A stretch of 23,310 nt of DNA from JAXHUH01 sp034211175 (GCA_034211175.1 JAXHUH010000144.1:1-23310); one strand, 5' to 3'; shown: positions 1 through 7,185, counted from the first letter of the stretch. Translations and numbers: made by a program. The notes: a model not told the origin generated them from the sequence alone.

Positions 1-62
1 AGCCCTTCTGTTCTGGAGCTTGTGGATCTCGACAACCCACATCTTCCCAGCTCAGAAGGGCT
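1..62. repeat. Imperfect inverted repeat at the left edge
   Basis: A perfect 10-bp inverted repeat lies at 1-10 and 53-62. Inside it are shorter complementary arms: 17-20 with 49-52, and 22-25 with 37-40. The single strand could therefore fold into a long bulged hairpin. It sits 51 nt beyond the stop codon of the minus-strand gene at 114-335, so it may be part of that gene's terminator. It could also be the end of an element cut by the window edge. Only the base pairing is directly seen. Confidence 0.4.
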
Positions 63-113
63 CTTCCGCGCACCCGCACATCACCGAATCACATTCGCCA
101 TGACCATTCGGGG

Positions 114-335
114 TTAGACGTAACGCATCCCCTGGACCCGAATGCGTTCGCCTGATCGTCGATCGACGATCTCATCTTCTACCGCCTCTCCACTCACCAG
201 CTCAAGGTCATCCATAGTGAAGAGGTCCTCTGGCGCTCGTTGACTGCCGGCGATCTCCTCACTCGCACCGTAAGCTGAAGGTGATGCGAACATCACCATC
301 ATGAATGCCGTCACGAGCGCACCAAGAGCTCGCAT
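114..335 (-). CDS. Small secreted protein of unknown function
   Basis: I do not recognise this 73-residue protein. It begins with a typical signal peptide: a short charged start (MRALG), a hydrophobic stretch rich in Val, Phe and Met, and an Ala-Tyr-Gly-Ala cleavage region near residue 24. About 50 mature residues follow, acidic at first and Arg-rich at the end. I chose ATG at 335 because GGAAGGGG lies 7 nt upstream of it; an in-frame GTG at 365 would add ten residues but has no comparable site. A strong promoter lies at 390-418. Codon use is less GC-biased than in the neighbouring genes, which may point to recent acquisition. No domain is visible, so the function is open. The promoter, ribosome site and signal peptide together make a real gene likely. 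Confidence 0.6.
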   Translation of the reverse strand: MRALGALVTAFMMVMFASPSAYGASEEIAGSQRAPEDLFTMDDLELVSGEAVEDEIVDRRSGERIRVQGMRYV

Positions 336-389
336 CACAATGCCCCTTCCACATAGCTCATTCACACCGAAGTCCGCCGATTGCGTTGG

Positions 390-418
390 ACGCTAGCGAC
401 TAGCAAGATGAGGGTCAA
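390..418 (-). promoter_or_regulatory. Sigma70-type promoter of the small secreted protein gene
   Basis: Read on the minus strand, TTGACC (418-413) is followed after exactly 17 nt by TAGCGT (395-390). This is close to the -35/-10 layout of the housekeeping sigma factor. Transcription would start near 383, giving a leader of roughly 48 nt before the ATG at 335, with room for the GGAAGGGG ribosome site. Confidence 0.6.
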
Positions 419-495
419 GGGGCCAAAGACTGGAGTGATGGTCAGACCTTCTGATCGTTGCCGGCGCAGCGGGGTGCGGTGCGCGCTATCGCGGC

Positions 496-841
496 GACAT
501 CGAGGTCACGACCCTCGACGGGGAGCCGACGACGATGGGCGCGTACGCCGGCAATCAAGACGTGCTGCTCCACCACCTACGGCGTGAGCTTCCCGATGTT
601 CAAGAAGGGCGTGAGCTTCCCGATGTTCGAGAAGATCGAGGTGAACGGCGAGGGCCGGCACCCGCTGTACAACGAGCTGACCCCGGTGGCCGACGCCGAC
701 GGCGAGGCCGGCGACATCCAGTGGAACTTCGAGAAGTTCCTGCTGTCACCCGACGGCGAGGTCGTCGCCCGCTTCCGCCCCCGCACCGACCCCGAGGCCG
801 ACGAGGTCACCGCCGCCATCGAGGCCCAGCTCCTCGACTGA
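496..841 (+). pseudogene. Glutathione peroxidase remnant (internal deletion and frameshift)
   Basis: Two pieces of a glutathione peroxidase lie in different frames. At 496-552, DIEVTTLDGEPTTMGAYAG matches the family's N-terminal strand. From 553 to 841 another frame gives the C-terminal half: STTYGVSFPMF, KIEVNGEGRHPLY, WNFEKFLLSPDGEVVARFRP, then a TGA stop. The roughly 55 residues expected between them, which carry the catalytic Cys (or selenocysteine) and Gln, are missing. The Trp and Asn of the catalytic tetrad remain in WNFEKF. A 27-bp tandem duplication (581-607 and 608-634, one mismatch) repeats GVSFPMF plus two residues. No good start codon is in frame before 496. The peroxidase cannot be active. 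The C-terminal half is still well conserved, so the damage looks recent. Confidence 0.8.
581..634 (+). repeat. 27-bp tandem duplication within the peroxidase remnant
   Basis: Two adjacent 27-nt copies, 581-607 and 608-634, differ at one base (602 A against 629 G). Both keep the reading frame and encode GVSFPMFKK and GVSFPMFEK. Only one copy exists in normal glutathione peroxidases. It looks like a replication-slippage duplication. Confidence 0.85.
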
Positions 842-931
842 CCGCGAGCAGGCGGCGCGGTGCTCCCGGTGCCGTGACAGATGACTCGATTCCTCAGGTC
901 GAGCGGTTGATCGGCCGACAGGCCGGGGAGC

Positions 932-1168
932 ATGTTCGACCCGTTCACGACACCGATCGGCAGGCGTACGAGCCCGGGAGACGACGGCTGGCTGATCGCG
1001 CCCGGCGCCTCCGAGCTGTTCCGCAACGGCGCCAGCCCCCGGCGCCTGTGCCGCTGGTGTGGCAGCCAGATGATCTGGACGGTGCGGGCCAACTCGGACT
1101 CGACCGGCGGCATGCGCTGCGCCGGCCAACCGATGGACGGCATCCCCTCCTGCGACCGCCCCGGCTGA
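932..1168 (+). CDS. Small hypothetical protein with paired cysteines
   Basis: I do not recognise this 78-residue product. It has one CxxC pair (LCRWCGS, near residues 43-48) and two later cysteines (MRCAG and SCDRPG), which could hold a single zinc ion as a small zinc ribbon. The codons have the strong GC third-position bias of real genes here. ATG at 932 is the only start after the in-frame stop at 908. A purine-rich GGGGAG lies just upstream but is closer than usual. The gene ends 9 nt from the convergent stop of hepT. It could still be a chance ORF. Confidence 0.45.
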   Translation: MFDPFTTPIGRRTSPGDDGWLIAPGASELFRNGASPRRLCRWCGSQMIWTVRANSDSTGGMRCAGQPMDGIPSCDRPG

Positions 1169-1177
1169 CCCCCGTAC

Positions 1178-1624
1178 TCAGTCCCCGGCGCGATCGGTGA
1201 GCCAGCGCGCGACCTGACGCACGTACTCCGAGTAGTCGTCGATCGCCTCGGAGACAGCGGAGGCGACGATCCCGAGGTCGATGTCCAGGTACTGGTGCAC
1301 GAGGATGTTGCGCAGGCCAGCCGAGGCCTGAACCTTCGTCGCCAACTCGGCGGTGATCAGCCCCAGCTCCGCGGCCGCGCTGAACGATTGGCGGTACTCG
1401 GTCGGCGGTACACGGCCGCATGCGACCACGACGTGGGTGTTCGCCTGCGCAGCGAGCTCCACGAGCTGGGTCAGGACCCGCTCGACCGCCGCGCGCACCA
1501 CCCAGTCCGCGGCCAGGCGTTCGGTCGTGACCTCGCCCAACTGCCGCAAGTCGTCGACCCGCTCGCTGATCAACACGAGTCGCCGCTGCACGGCGTCGAC
1601 CTTCAGCGCTGAAGGACCGCTCAC
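1178..1624 (-). CDS. hepT: HepT-like HEPN ribonuclease toxin (DUF86)
   Basis: This 148-residue all-helical protein has the DUF86/HepT length and carries the HEPN catalytic motif R-x4-H-x-Y as RNILVHQY at residues 105-112. In characterised HEPN-MNT systems the toxin is an RNase, reported to act on tRNA, and the paired MntA nucleotidyltransferase silences it by AMPylating the tyrosine of this motif; here that would be Tyr112. Its GTG start overlaps the mntA stop by 4 nt (GTGA), so translation is probably coupled and antitoxin is made first. All motif residues are intact, so the toxin should be functional. The RNA target and any phage-defence role are inference from the family. Confidence 0.85.
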   Translation of the reverse strand: MSGPSALKVDAVQRRLVLISERVDDLRQLGEVTTERLAADWVVRAAVERVLTQLVELAAQANTHVVVACGRVPPTEYRQSFSAAAELGLITAELATKVQASAGLRNILVHQYLDIDLGIVASAVSEAIDDYSEYVRQVARWLTDRAGD

Positions 1625-2034
1625 CTGGCGAGCGCCTCGAGCTGAAGGTCACGCATCCACTGCGTGTCGGCGTGTTGGACGACGGCGAGAATCTGCATCT
1701 CGGCGAAGGTGCCCGGAGCCGATTCATGGAGCAGCACGCCTCGGCGCAGCGCCTCGGCTCTGGCGACGGTGTCCGCTCGGCCAAGGTCCATCACGTCGAG
1801 GGCGTCGCAGGCAAGATGGGACGTCAACCCGTTGACCACATCCAAGAGGCCGGCGTCTCCGGTCATGACCACGGCGAGGTCGAGGTCGTTGGGTGGTGCG
1901 GACCAGTCCGGATCCGTGGCGCTGCCGAACGCCACGAGGAGGGTGATCCCCAGGTCGGCGCACACCGAGGCGAGCACGCCGCTGCGAGCGTCGCCACGCA
2001 GCTGGTCGAGTGCTGCAGAGGGGTCCCCGGCCAT
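1621..2034 (-). CDS. mntA: MntA-like minimal nucleotidyltransferase antitoxin
   Basis: The 137-residue protein has the nucleotidyltransferase signature: Gly-Ser at 37-38 (FGSATDPDW) and the metal-binding Asp-x-Asp at 50-52 (NDLDLAVV). A later VMDLGRAD segment can supply the third acidic residue. Family members usually have ten residues between GS and DxD; I count eleven here. MntA antitoxins transfer AMP to the tyrosine of the partner HepT. I chose ATG at 2034 because TAGCGT lies 7 nt upstream, the leaderless arrangement seen repeatedly in this window. A GTG at 2043 would add three residues but would lie inside that -10 box. The gene overlaps hepT by 4 nt and is translated first. Confidence 0.8.
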   Translation of the reverse strand: MAGDPSAALDQLRGDARSGVLASVCADLGITLLVAFGSATDPDWSAPPNDLDLAVVMTGDAGLLDVVNGLTSHLACDALDVMDLGRADTVARAEALRRGVLLHESAPGTFAEMQILAVVQHADTQWMRDLQLEALAR

Positions 2035-2041
2035 GGCGAAC

Positions 2042-2047
2042 ACGCTA
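2042..2047 (-). promoter_or_regulatory. -10 box of the mntA-hepT operon (leaderless)
   Basis: On the minus strand TAGCGT (2047-2042) lies 7 nt before the ATG at 2034, so transcription should begin at or next to the start codon. No convincing -35 hexamer was found at 17 nt. Confidence 0.45.
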
Positions 2048-2087
2048 GCTGTCCAGCCTGGTCAGCCTCGGGCGAATGGGTTCGAAG

Positions 2088-3791
2088 TCATCGCCCACGG
2101 CGGCCGAGCGCGGCGTCGATGAGGGCGCCGAGCTCGGGGATGTGCATCCGCCAGGCGACGAGCGCGAATGCGGCGGCGCCTGCACCGGCTCCGCCCGCCA
2201 GCACGATCACCGCAGCGACGGCGCCGGTGCCGACCGCGTCGTCGGCCGTGAGCACGATGGTCCCAGCTGCGAAACCCGCCACCGCGGCGCAGAGCCCGAC
2301 CCGGGCCGCGGTCCGCACGATCGCAGCGCCGTCGAGGCCGCCGATGCGGCCCCCGAGCGCTCTCGACGTGAGCGCGAGACCGACGGCGTACGACAGTGCG
2401 TAGGCGACGGCCATCCCGGTGATCCGGTGCGACGGCGCCAACACGGCGTACAGCCCGACCGCGGCGAAGACGTTGACGACGTTGACGCCGATGTTCACCA
2501 GCGCCGGGGTGCGGGTGTCCCCGAGGGCGTAGAAGGCGCGCAGCTGCAGCTGGAAGAGGCTGAACGGCACCAGACCGAGCGCGAACCCCGCCATCACCTC
2601 ACCGATCACCGCCGCCTGCTCCAGGCTCGTCGCGCCGCGAGCGAACACCACGACGGCGATCTCGCGGTGGAGGACCACGAGCGCCACCGCAGCGGGGACG
2701 AGCGCGGCGATCGCCATACGTGACCCGCGGGACAGGTCGAGGCGGAGGTCGGCCAACCGGCCGGCGGTCGCGGCCCGGCTCATCCGCGGGAGCAGCATCG
2801 TGATCACCGTGACCGCCACCACGGCATGGGGCAGCAGGAAGAGCTGGAACGCGTAGGCGTAGGTCGCGTAGCCGGCCTCGACGACGTCGGCGTCGCGTGC
2901 TGCCGCTTCGGCGCGGTTGGCGAGGGCGACCAGCACCACCAGGCCGAGCTGGTTGGCCGCCACGTACACGAGCATCCAACGGGCCCGACCCCATGTCCGA
3001 CGCAGCCCGACACCGCGCAGGTCACGGCGCAGCCGCAGGCGGAACCCGACCGACCGCAACCCGGGGACGAGGACGACGGTCTGGGCGACGATCCCGAGGG
3101 TTGTGCCGGCGGCCAGCAGGACCGCGGAGCCGTGCGGGAGCTCGTGCGGCGCCCGACTCGCGGCCGGGGTCACCAGGACGAACAGCACGCCGGTGGCCAC
3201 CACGACCACGTTGCTGAGCACTGGTGCCCACATCGGCGCGGCGTAGCTGCCGCGTGTGTTGAGGATCGCCCCGAGGACCGCGCCGACGCCGTAGAAGAAG
3301 ATCTGGGGTAGGAAGAACCGGGAGAAGAGCACGGCGAGGTCGCGCTGCGCCGGCGTGAAGCCGCGCCCGTAGACGTCGATGACGAGTGGTGCTGCCACCA
3401 CCAGCACGACGACGAGCGCGCCGAGGCCGTACACGACGAGCGACAGCAGCCGCTGGGCGTAGGACTCCCCGCCGCCGTCGTGCTCCGCGGCGACGAGGAG
3501 CGGCACGACAACCGAGGTGAGGATGCCGCCGAGCAGCAGCTCGTAGACGATGTTCGGGATCGTGTTGGCGGTCGCGTAGGCGTTGCCGAGGGCCGCGGTG
3601 CCGAGCGCCGAGGCGATCACGACGGTGCGCACGAACCCGGACCCGCGGGACGCCAACGTCCCGACCGCCGCGGCCCGACCGGACCGGGACAACGACGATT
3701 GCCGCCGGTTCGTCCCGGCGCTCTCGGTTGGCTCCGGCACGAGCCGCCTCCTCATACGAGGAGCGCAGCTTTGCACCGCTGGGTACGCCAT
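2088..3791 (-). CDS. murJ: MurJ/MviN lipid II flippase
   Basis: This is a polytopic membrane protein of about 567 residues with many hydrophobic segments, fitting the 14-helix MurJ fold of the MOP exporter superfamily. It moves lipid II across the cytoplasmic membrane for peptidoglycan synthesis. Recognisable MurJ stretches are the N-terminal VGTLASRGSGFVRT with an Arg expected in the central cavity, ANTIPNIVYELLLGGILTS, FFLPQIFFYGVGAVLGAILN and LRAFYALGDTRTP. No pseudokinase or other domain follows the membrane core, unlike some actinobacterial homologues. Start choice is uncertain: GTG 3800, ATG 3791 and ATG 3755 are in frame, none with a clear ribosome site, and conservation begins only after all three. 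The DUF222-HNH gene ends 16 nt upstream on the same strand. Confidence 0.9.
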   Translation of the reverse strand: MAYPAVQSCAPRMRRRLVPEPTESAGTNRRQSSLSRSGRAAAVGTLASRGSGFVRTVVIASALGTAALGNAYATANTIPNIVYELLLGGILTSVVVPLLVAAEHDGGGESYAQRLLSLVVYGLGALVVVLVVAAPLVIDVYGRGFTPAQRDLAVLFSRFFLPQIFFYGVGAVLGAILNTRGSYAAPMWAPVLSNVVVVATGVLFVLVTPAASRAPHELPHGSAVLLAAGTTLGIVAQTVVLVPGLRSVGFRLRLRRDLRGVGLRRTWGRARWMLVYVAANQLGLVVLVALANRAEAAARDADVVEAGYATYAYAFQLFLLPHAVVAVTVITMLLPRMSRAATAGRLADLRLDLSRGSRMAIAALVPAAVALVVLHREIAVVVFARGATSLEQAAVIGEVMAGFALGLVPFSLFQLQLRAFYALGDTRTPALVNIGVNVVNVFAAVGLYAVLAPSHRITGMAVAYALSYAVGLALTSRALGGRIGGLDGAAIVRTAARVGLCAAVAGFAAGTIVLTADDAVGTGAVAAVIVLAGGAGAGAAAFALVAWRMHIPELGALIDAALGRRGR

Positions 3792-3806
3792 CGGGCGCAC
3801 GGTCCG

Positions 3807-4928
3807 TCACGCGGCGAGACGCCATCTCGGCACGGGCCGCACCAAGGTGACCGATGTGCGGTCGGCGGACCAGCGGAGGTCCCAACCGGCCTCGTGGACG
3901 AGGTGGTGGTGGGCCCGGCACAGTGGGACGCCGAGCTCGAGGTCGGTCCGGCCGCCGTCGCCCCACGGGTCGGTGTGGTGGATCTGGACGATGGTGTGCT
4001 CACATCCCCGCACGGCGCACCGGTGCCCGTGGCGAGCCCGGATCGCTCGGCGCTGCGCCCGGTTCCCCTCCCGGGTGTGGCGGCCGACGTCGAGCACCTC
4101 GCTACGGCCATGCGTGACGATGCGCACGATCCCGGCGTCACACGCCAGGCGGCGGGCGGCCTCGCCGCTGAGCGGCTTCCCCGCACCGACCTCGGCGGTG
4201 CCGTGCGCACGCTCGACCAGGGTGTCGTAGTCGAGCAACACGTCGATCCGGGCCCGTTCAACATCGACCTCGGCATCGAGGTGGCCGAGCGCGAGCTCGA
4301 TCAGGTCAGGGAGGGCGTCGGCCCGCCGCTGCGCCCACGTCGGCCGCAGCTCCACCGGGGCTTCCGCGGGAGCCACGGCGTCATCATCAGCGGACGGCTC
4401 GACGCATCCGGCGTCCGCTGCGGTTTCCGCGGAAGCCCCATGCTCACCCTCGGTGGATGTCGACGCGCCGTCTGCGCACTCGGAGGCTCCCGCGGAAGCC
4501 TCCGGTGCCGTCTCTTCGTCGGCGCCCGGCCGCCGGCCGAGGAGGTGCTCGATGTACACGTCGAGCACCTTGATCAGTCGCTCGGCGTCCTCGATCGGGA
4601 GGGTGATCTCGATCGTGGCGAGCCCATCCTGCCGGCGCCAGTGCCGCAGGCCTCGCTTCAGCCAGGCAGCGCCGGGTGCGACGTCCTGCTCCTGGAGCCG
4701 CTCCCAGTGCTGCGCGAGGCGTTCGAGGTCGGCCGCCGTGCCGGCACCGGCCGCGACGAGCAGCGCCTCGTCGGTCTCGGCGTCGGCATCGGCGATTCGG
4801 GTGATCGCCCGCGCCTTCGAGTACGACAGCCGCCCTGCCGCCATCGCCGCCGCCACCAGCGGCCGGCCCGCCAGTTGCCGGGCGACCCGCAGTCGCTCCT
4901 TGGCGGTCGACCGGCGCGCTGTGTTCAC
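3807..4928 (-). CDS. DUF222-HNH endonuclease family protein, short N-terminus
   Basis: This 373-residue protein has a DUF222 helical region (1-130, including RLRVARQLAGRPL and GRLSYSKARAITRIA), an acidic Ala/Ser/Glu/Asp linker (135-193), a second helical part and a C-terminal HNH nuclease domain. The nuclease shows C304/C309, HH317-318 in QIHHTDPWGDGG, C337 and the HH near 340, matching a zinc-supported HNH motif. Such proteins are multi-copy in actinobacterial genomes, and their function is unsettled (proposed mobile or nicking nucleases). The protein begins directly at the RVARxL helix, so the 80-100 residues that usually precede it are missing. GTG at 4928 is the only start before the in-frame stop near 5022. 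It may be truncated. The linker has a 21-residue periodicity. Confidence 0.8.
   Translation of the reverse strand: MNTARRSTAKERLRVARQLAGRPLVAAAMAAGRLSYSKARAITRIADADAETDEALLVAAGAGTAADLERLAQHWERLQEQDVAPGAAWLKRGLRHWRRQDGLATIEITLPIEDAERLIKVLDVYIEHLLGRRPGADEETAPEASAGASECADGASTSTEGEHGASAETAADAGCVEPSADDDAVAPAEAPVELRPTWAQRRADALPDLIELALGHLDAEVDVERARIDVLLDYDTLVERAHGTAEVGAGKPLSGEAARRLACDAGIVRIVTHGRSEVLDVGRHTREGNRAQRRAIRARHGHRCAVRGCEHTIVQIHHTDPWGDGGRTDLELGVPLCRAHHHLVHEAGWDLRWSADRTSVTLVRPVPRWRLAA
4359..4500. repeat. Three palindromic 16-mers at exact 63-bp spacing
   Basis: GC-rich near-palindromes built around TTCCGCGGAA occur at 4359-4374, 4422-4437 and 4485-4500. Their centres are exactly 63 bp (21 codons) apart. 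They lie in the linker of the DUF222-HNH gene and correspond to a decayed 21-residue repeat beginning ASAGAS, ASAETA and APAEAP (residues 144, 165 and 186). The sequence between the palindromes has diverged more than the palindromes have. Confidence 0.6.
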
Positions 4929-5016
4929 AACGAAGTACGTGACCCTTCGCTCACAGCAATGCGCAATGCCGGCGGACCGCGAGCTCGCGACGACCTCGAC
5001 GCGGCGCCACCACCGG

Positions 5017-5022
5017 TAGCGT
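5017..5022 (+). promoter_or_regulatory. -10 box of the methyltransferase gene (leaderless)
   Basis: TAGCGT lies 7 nt upstream of the GTG at 5030. The gene has no purine-rich ribosome site, so a leaderless transcript starting at the GTG fits best. No clear -35 box is visible. Confidence 0.45.
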
Positions 5023-5029
5023 CAGCGAC

Positions 5030-5797
5030 GTGGGACGGACGGGTGACTTCGCCGGGACAGCCGAGGTCTACCGGAGGGCGCGGCGCGGCTATCCCGGCGA
5101 GCTCCGCGACCACCTGATCGCCCGCCGCCTCGTCGGACCGGGTTCGCACGTCATGGACCTCGGCGCGGGCACCGGGCAGCTCTCGCTCCTCCTCGCCGCT
5201 GCTGTCGAGCACGTCACGGCGGTCGAGCCGGAGCCCGACATGGTCCGGGTCGGACGTGAGGCCACCGGTGGACGGCCGAACGTCACGTGGGTGCAGGCGC
5301 GGGACCGGGAGCTGGCGGCGACGTTCGGCGAGCGGACCTTCGACCTGGTCGTGATCGGCAACGCGTTCCAACATCTCGACCGGGAGTCGTTGCTCGTCGA
5401 CCTGGAGTGGCTGGTCCGTGAGGGTGGCGGCGTCGCCGTGTGCACCTCGAGCGTTCCGGTGTGGCTCCAGGACACACCGTGGGCGGAGGCACTCCGCATC
5501 GCCCTGAGAGAGCAACTGGGGATGCGACCGGGCGGTGCCGGGGTGCCGGACCGGGACGGGGACGTCGCCGTGCTGGCGGCGTCCGCGTTCTCCGACGTCG
5601 AGCAGTGGCACCTCGAGCGACGCGAGTCGCGAACCGTCGAGAGCATCGTCGGCGAGGTGGTCTCCAGCACCTCCGGCCGCGTCGACCAGTGCGGCGCCGA
5701 AGCGCTGCGCGTCGCCCTCGAGTCGTTCGCGGACGCAGGCCAGGTCAGCGAGGACGTGGTGACAACCGCGTTGATCGCGACCCGACCTGAGGGCTGA
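5030..5797 (+). CDS. Class I SAM-dependent methyltransferase
   Basis: The 255-residue protein has a Rossmann-type methyltransferase fold. Motif I is VMDLGAGTGQ at residues 41-50; the acidic residue that binds the SAM ribose is the Glu in TAVEPEPDMV; motif IV is FDLVVIGNAFQHLD. The opening FAGTAEVYRRARRGYP is typical of a small-molecule methyltransferase group found in soil actinobacteria. The C-terminal 100 residues probably shape the acceptor site; the substrate cannot be read from sequence. The GTG start is supported by the -10 box 7 nt upstream. The gene ends 5 nt from the convergent amidohydrolase gene, with a hairpin spanning both stops. Confidence 0.85.
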   Translation: MGRTGDFAGTAEVYRRARRGYPGELRDHLIARRLVGPGSHVMDLGAGTGQLSLLLAAAVEHVTAVEPEPDMVRVGREATGGRPNVTWVQARDRELAATFGERTFDLVVIGNAFQHLDRESLLVDLEWLVREGGGVAVCTSSVPVWLQDTPWAEALRIALREQLGMRPGGAGVPDRDGDVAVLAASAFSDVEQWHLERRESRTVESIVGEVVSSTSGRVDQCGAEALRVALESFADAGQVSEDVVTTALIATRPEG

Positions 5798-5808
5798 GCC
5801 GCTCAGCC
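5792..5808. terminator. Bidirectional hairpin covering two convergent stop codons
   Basis: GGCTGAG (5792-5798), a 3-nt loop and CTCAGCC (5802-5808) form a perfect 7-bp stem. The TGA of the plus-strand methyltransferase gene lies in the left arm, and the TGA of the minus-strand amidohydrolase gene lies in the right arm. There is no T-tract on either side, which is common for terminators in high-GC actinobacteria. Confidence 0.55.
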
Positions 5809-7185
5809 GGAGGTGATGCCCGCCCGTGCGCGTACGGCGGCGGCTCGGGCACGGGCCTCTGCCAGCACGGCGCGCTCGTCGAACGCCGCCACAACGCGAT
5901 CGCGCATGACCCACGAGCCGTTGCACATGACCGAGTGGACGTTCTCGGACTTGGCCGAGGTGACCACGGCGGAGGCGAGGTCGGCGGCGGTGGCCATGTT
6001 CACCGTGAGCGGGTCGAGCAGGACCAGGTCGGCCTTCGTGCCCACCGACAGGGTGCCGAGCTCGTCGCCCCAGCCGAGGGCCGAGGCGCCGTCCCAGCTC
6101 GCCATCCGCAGCAGCTGCGGCGCCGGGAGCACGGTTGGGTCACCTCGGAGCGCCTTCTGGACCATCGACGCGGCCCAGCACTCGTCGAGGAGCGACATCC
6201 GGTTGTTGGACGGGGCACCGTCGGTGCCGATGCCGACCCGGCAGCCGGCATCGAGCAGGTCGGCGATGCGGGGGAACCCGAGGATCCGCAGGTTGGACGC
6301 CACGTTGTGGCTCACCGCCGCCCCCGACGAGCCGAGCAGCGCGATCTCGTCGTCGTCGATCCACACCGCGTGGGCCCCGAGGAAGCCCTCGGCCAGCACG
6401 CCCAGCCGGTCCAGGTGGCGCACCGTCGTCGTACCTCGCGTCGCGAGGCAATGCTCGTTCTCGGCCTCGACCTCGGCGATGTGCATCTGCACCGGACGCC
6501 CCACCGCCCGGGCCGCCTCCCACGTGGCCGAGATCAGCTCGTCGGTGCAGTTGAAGATCGTCCGCAGGCTCCACGAGAACCGGATCCGACCGTCGGCCGC
6601 GCCGTCCCAGCGCGACGCCAGCTCCCGCTGCGCGGCCAGCGTGTCCACGGTCGATTCCTGCCAGGCCGACGGCAGCCCCTCGCCCTCGTCCATCGACGAG
6701 CGGGCCACGAACGCCCGGATCCCCGACGCCGCGATCCCCCTCGCCATCCCGTCGACGTGCTGGCCGCCGGGGTCGGCGAGCAGCGTCACCCCGTTGCGGA
6801 TCTGCTCGGCCGCACAGACCAGCGCCGACAGCTCGGCATCTTCCTCGGTCAGTGCCAGCTCGTAGGGCCAGATCCGGTCGTGCAGCCACGTGAGCAGGTC
6901 GACATCGTCGGCCAGGCCCCGCCCGAGCTGCTGTGAGGTGTGGCAGTGGGTGTTCACCAGGCCCGGGATCACGACCATCCCGGCGGCGTCGATCGTCTCG
7001 ACTGTCGCCTCTGTCGTTGCCCCGGAGGCGGACGACGGCACCGTGGAGACATGGGTGATCCGGTCGCCGGTCACCTCGACCACACCCTCGGCGATCGGCG
7101 GGCCGTCGACCGGCACGACCAGCGCGCCGGTGATCCGGATGTCGGGGCCGGCCATCGGTTCGTCGGCCTTCAGGAGGTCGGACAT
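5803..7185 (-). CDS. Amidohydrolase of the ATZ/TRZ (chlorohydrolase/deaminase) family
   Basis: This 460-residue cytoplasmic metallohydrolase has the subtype III amidohydrolase layout with one metal ion. The ligands are H80-x-H82 (VNTHCHTSQQ), H235 (VQMHIAE, with E238 as the likely proton shuttle), H272 (GAHAVW) and D322 (GIGTDGAPSNN). Flanking beta-sandwich segments lie at the N-terminus (ITGALVVPVDG) and C-terminus (GTKADLVLLD). Relatives deaminate or dechlorinate ring compounds such as triazines, guanine, 8-oxoguanine and methylthioadenosine; the substrate is not determinable here. The ATG shares one base with the upstream gene's TGA, so the two are translationally coupled. All metal ligands are present. 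Confidence 0.87.
   Translation of the reverse strand: MSDLLKADEPMAGPDIRITGALVVPVDGPPIAEGVVEVTGDRITHVSTVPSSASGATTEATVETIDAAGMVVIPGLVNTHCHTSQQLGRGLADDVDLLTWLHDRIWPYELALTEEDAELSALVCAAEQIRNGVTLLADPGGQHVDGMARGIAASGIRAFVARSSMDEGEGLPSAWQESTVDTLAAQRELASRWDGAADGRIRFSWSLRTIFNCTDELISATWEAARAVGRPVQMHIAEVEAENEHCLATRGTTTVRHLDRLGVLAEGFLGAHAVWIDDDEIALLGSSGAAVSHNVASNLRILGFPRIADLLDAGCRVGIGTDGAPSNNRMSLLDECWAASMVQKALRGDPTVLPAPQLLRMASWDGASALGWGDELGTLSVGTKADLVLLDPLTVNMATAADLASAVVTSAKSENVHSVMCNGSWVMRDRVVAAFDERAVLAEARARAAAVRARAGITSG

Noticed and set aside
1..62. Possible integron attC site
   Set aside because: The hairpin is attC-like in shape, but the outer arms do not match the RYYYAAC/GTTRRRY core ends, and no integrase gene or cassette array is visible.
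581..634. Possible start of a CRISPR or other repeat array
   Set aside because: There are only two adjacent copies with no spacer, in frame within a peroxidase remnant. It is a simple duplication.
3480..5117. 545-codon plus-strand frame opposite murJ and the HNH gene
   Set aside because: It spans two unrelated genes on the other strand and lacks any motif. It is open only because stops are rare in GC-rich DNA.
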